IMG/VR virus record: IMGVR_UViG_3300006802_000230
Location: 1 to 37,398 of that record
Length of the DNA stretch: 37,398 nucleotides
Reading direction: 5' to 3' (one strand)
From: a virus
The position numbers were made by a program, and so were the translations under genes. Within the stretch, counting starts at the first letter, position 1; each line of letters starts with the position of its first letter. Of this stretch, positions 36,274 through 37,398 are shown in pieces. The notes beneath the pieces are model-generated. The model saw only the letters and a program-made list of their open reading frames with translations. It did not search any database and had not been told where the DNA came from.

Positions 36274-36302
36274 TTGACAGTATTACGAAAATGTATTACT
36301 AT
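36274..36302 (+). promoter_or_regulatory. Strong rightward early promoter with repeated operator-like sites
   Basis: A perfect -35 TTGACA (36274-36279), a 17-nt spacer and -10 TACTAT (36297-36302), 22 bp before the lipoprotein ATG. The spacer contains two identical GTATTAC sites (36280-36286, 36293-36299) 13 bp apart. A related GTACATTAC lies at 36171-36179 by the leftward promoter. They are candidates for repressor half-sites. Confidence 0.6.
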
Positions 36303-36324
36303 ATATTTAACAAAAGGAAACGAC

Positions 36325-36528
36325 ATGAAAAACTTATTTATTTTAATTGCATTAATGGTTTTTATTTCTTGTGATGAGGAAGACGATCCTTGTTTTTCAA
36401 GAGATCAAAAAGTCACAAAGTGTATTGATAATAAAATAGATTTAGACTCTAACCCAGCGAAACTTGAAATTTACAGATACGAGTGCAATGGTGAATTTCC
36501 GCATGACCGTTGCTATAGGGATTTATAA
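36325..36528 (+). CDS. Small lipoprotein, first gene of the rightward early operon (67 aa)
   Basis: Start placed at ATG 36325 (aaaaggaaacgac upstream), not at the longer reading from 36274, which would cover the promoter. The signal is MKNLFILIALMVFISC with lipobox and Cys16, followed by acidic residues (DEEDDPCF), a sequence consistent with a surface or periplasmic lipoprotein. Being first behind the early promoter, it could act in superinfection exclusion, as small lipoproteins of other phages do; this is analogy, not evidence. Confidence 0.75.
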   Translation: MKNLFILIALMVFISCDEEDDPCFSRDQKVTKCIDNKIDLDSNPAKLEIYRYECNGEFPHDRCYRDL

Positions 36529-36529
36529 A

Positions 36530-36703
36530 ATGATTGATAAAGAAGTTAAAAAAGTACACTCGGTAAGAATTTATCCAAGTTACTTGAAGATGGTTTTGAA
36601 AAATTATAAAAGCCTTCAAGCTTTTATAGATAAAGTGTTAACCGAACAAAGGGGGAAGAATGAAAAAGGAAGAAAAGATCGAAGAGGCAAAAAGAATGCG
36701 TAA
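36530..36703 (+). CDS. Small basic RHH-like protein (57 aa)
   Basis: Start placed at ATG 36530, 1 bp after the lipoprotein stop, with taggg upstream. The sequence begins MIDKEVKKVHSVRIYPSYLK and continues NYKSLQAFIDKVLTEQ, compatible with one ribbon strand and two helices. The tail is very basic (GKNEKGRKDRRGKKNA). It may be a small DNA-binding regulator. It overlaps the next gene. Confidence 0.55.
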   Translation: MIDKEVKKVHSVRIYPSYLKMVLKNYKSLQAFIDKVLTEQRGKNEKGRKDRRGKKNA

Positions 36704-36944
36704 GGAACTCTTTTTAAAAAAGCGTGACGTTCACCACATGGAGTACATTTCTGATTACAGGGGCGTACAGTGGAGAGGTTACGGAGTTAAAAGAGAGACT
36801 ACTGCGGACTTTATCTACAACGACACTAGCAAGAACCGAGCTATTGGACTACTTAGGGACGGTGAGGAAGGACTTAAAATTTTAGTTCGCCCTCAAGTTT
36901 TTAAAGCAGTAGTGGCTTGTTATGAGGCGGTACTGAAAAAATGA
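36660..36944 (+). CDS. Hypothetical early protein (94 aa)
   Basis: ATG 36660 has an excellent site (aaagggggaag). It overlaps the preceding gene by 44 bp. The product opens with a charged helix (MKKEEKIEEAKRMRKELFLK), then a beta-rich YRGVQWRGYGVKRETTADFI, and an end rich in alternating residues. No family was recognised. It is followed by the HTH gene with a 4-bp overlap. Confidence 0.7.
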   Translation: MKKEEKIEEAKRMRKELFLKKRDVHHMEYISDYRGVQWRGYGVKRETTADFIYNDTSKNRAIGLLRDGEEGLKILVRPQVFKAVVACYEAVLKK

Positions 36945-37249
36945 AAAAACCAAAGAGATCTGTCCAGCTTATGAGTGAGCTGGACAGTACGGCGAAAGAG
37001 TTTGCGGATTCAATTAGGGGTAAGTGTACAGAGTTTAGGAAAACCCATGTATGCACTCAAGAGATGTTGTCATATTATTCTGGTTTATCTCAGAGTGCCA
37101 TATCGAAATTTGAAAGAGGGGAAATCCCATTAACACTTGAATCTGTTTATAAGTTGCTAAGGGCCTTTAATTTTGAGCTTGGAATTTATAAGGTTAGTAA
37201 GAAAGATAAAATAAATTACGATATCAGGGAGCAAAATGAAAATAACTAA
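36941..37249 (+). CDS. XRE-family HTH protein, antitoxin-like (102 aa)
   Basis: ATG 36941 overlaps the previous stop (ATGA). Central HTH: TQEMLSYYSGLSQSAISKFE, then RGEIPLTLESVYKLLRAF, the standard HTH_3 domain. The N-terminal 45 residues are helical. It could be a second phage regulator (Cro-type) or an antitoxin-like protein, but no toxin partner was recognised nearby. With the leftward XRE gene it makes a possible two-regulator switch. Confidence 0.78.
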   Translation: MKKPKRSVQLMSELDSTAKEFADSIRGKCTEFRKTHVCTQEMLSYYSGLSQSAISKFERGEIPLTLESVYKLLRAFNFELGIYKVSKKDKINYDIREQNENN

Positions 37250-37345
37250 AGAAGATATTGGGAAGATAAAGCGGATGCTGTAGCGAATATTGAGGGCGAA
37301 GTAAACATTAAGGTACGCACAGTAAAAATCGAGTGGGAGGCATAA
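37236..37345 (+). pseudogene. Small gene with a one-base frameshift
   Basis: ATG 37236 reads MKITKEDIGKIKRML to TAG, but the -1 frame carries a coherent ADAVANIEGEVNIKVRTVKI then EWEA and stop TAA at 37343-37345. Adding one A in the AAA run (about 37264-37266) joins them into a natural 36-residue protein. It is a disrupted gene, a sequencing error in a homopolymer, or, less likely, a frameshift product. Confidence 0.55.
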
Positions 37346-37398
37346 ATGAATAAGGAAATAAAAAAAGGTGACATTGTGGGTACGCTAAAAGTTATCAA
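37346..37398 (+). CDS. Start of a small ORF cut by the window edge
   Basis: ATG 37346 follows gtgggaggcataa, an ideal site. It reads MNKEIKKGDIVGTLKVI and runs off the end. In a circular molecule it continues as N-GVRFAIGWSM and stops at 34 (see the feature at 1-34), giving a 28-residue product. The function is unknown. Confidence 0.6.
   Translation, partial: MNKEIKKGDIVGTLKVI

Noticed and set aside
1-37398. Recoding of TAA as glutamine in the whole genome
   Set aside because: Many genes (terS, terL, portal, primase-helicase) end at TAA with the next gene starting immediately, so TAA is a normal stop here.
1-37398. tRNA genes, rRNA, insertion sequences, integrase, methyltransferase
   Set aside because: No cloverleaf-like sequence, transposase motif, tyrosine or serine recombinase signature, or methyltransferase motif was seen; weak tRNAs could be missed without a computed search.

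Overview
The window looks like the complete, circularly permuted genome of one AT-rich, tailed double-stranded DNA phage of a Gram-negative host. It carries a full terminase-head-tail-lysis set, a replication set and a divergent control region. The last ORF of the window (from 37346) is open at the edge and, if base 37398 is joined to base 1, continues in frame to a stop at 32-34. A Gram-negative host is suggested by lipobox-bearing lipoproteins, a spanin-like pair and an M15-type endolysin. The host genus cannot be named from the sequence. No integrase, transposase, ParA/ParB pair or tRNA was seen.

Layout. (1) 36163-36325 is a divergent control region: an XRE repressor-like gene faces left and a strong promoter fires right. 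(2) The rightward early operon begins at 36325 (lipoprotein, RHH-like protein, HTH protein), crosses the window edge and runs through many tiny genes (51-3460), a degenerate receiver-like protein and a membrane coiled-coil protein, ending with a primase-helicase (4389-6944). The tiny genes share start and junction cassettes and duplicated pieces. (3) 6945-7697 is a gene-free region with eight copies of a 12-14 bp repeat in both orientations, a pure A/T tract and a repeated terminator-like element: the best candidate origin. (4) 7698-20068 is the packaging and head module with Mu-type parts: TerS, TerL, a DUF935-type portal fused to a MuF-type domain, an I-type protease with an internally started scaffold, a DUF2190-type protein, a gpT-type capsid, connectors and the tail tube. 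(5) 20071-20280 is a lone leftward ribbon-helix-helix gene with its own promoter and palindrome. (6) 20375-27844 is the long-tail module: frameshifted tail chaperone, 952-residue tape measure, distal tail, hub and fibre. The tail is therefore a flexible siphovirus type, although the head is Mu-like. (7) 27854-28952 is lysis. (8) 36163 down to 28873 is the leftward operon: repressor, coiled-coil proteins, SNF2-like helicase, small proteins, a putative DNA-binding protein, zinc ribbon, family A DNA polymerase and VRR-NUC nuclease.

The most notable signals are: a dnaX-like -1 frameshift site (Shine-Dalgarno, 10 nt, A AAA AAG) in the tail chaperone; an in-frame TAA splitting a head-module structural gene; the 19-copy hexapeptide repeat gene; the shuffled early-gene cassettes; the iteron-like origin next to the primase-helicase; a DNA polymerase with Leu at the position of E. 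coli Phe762; and the autonomous RHH gene in the tail operon. Iterons, two XRE genes and no integrase make a phage-plasmid lifestyle a testable hypothesis, not a conclusion.
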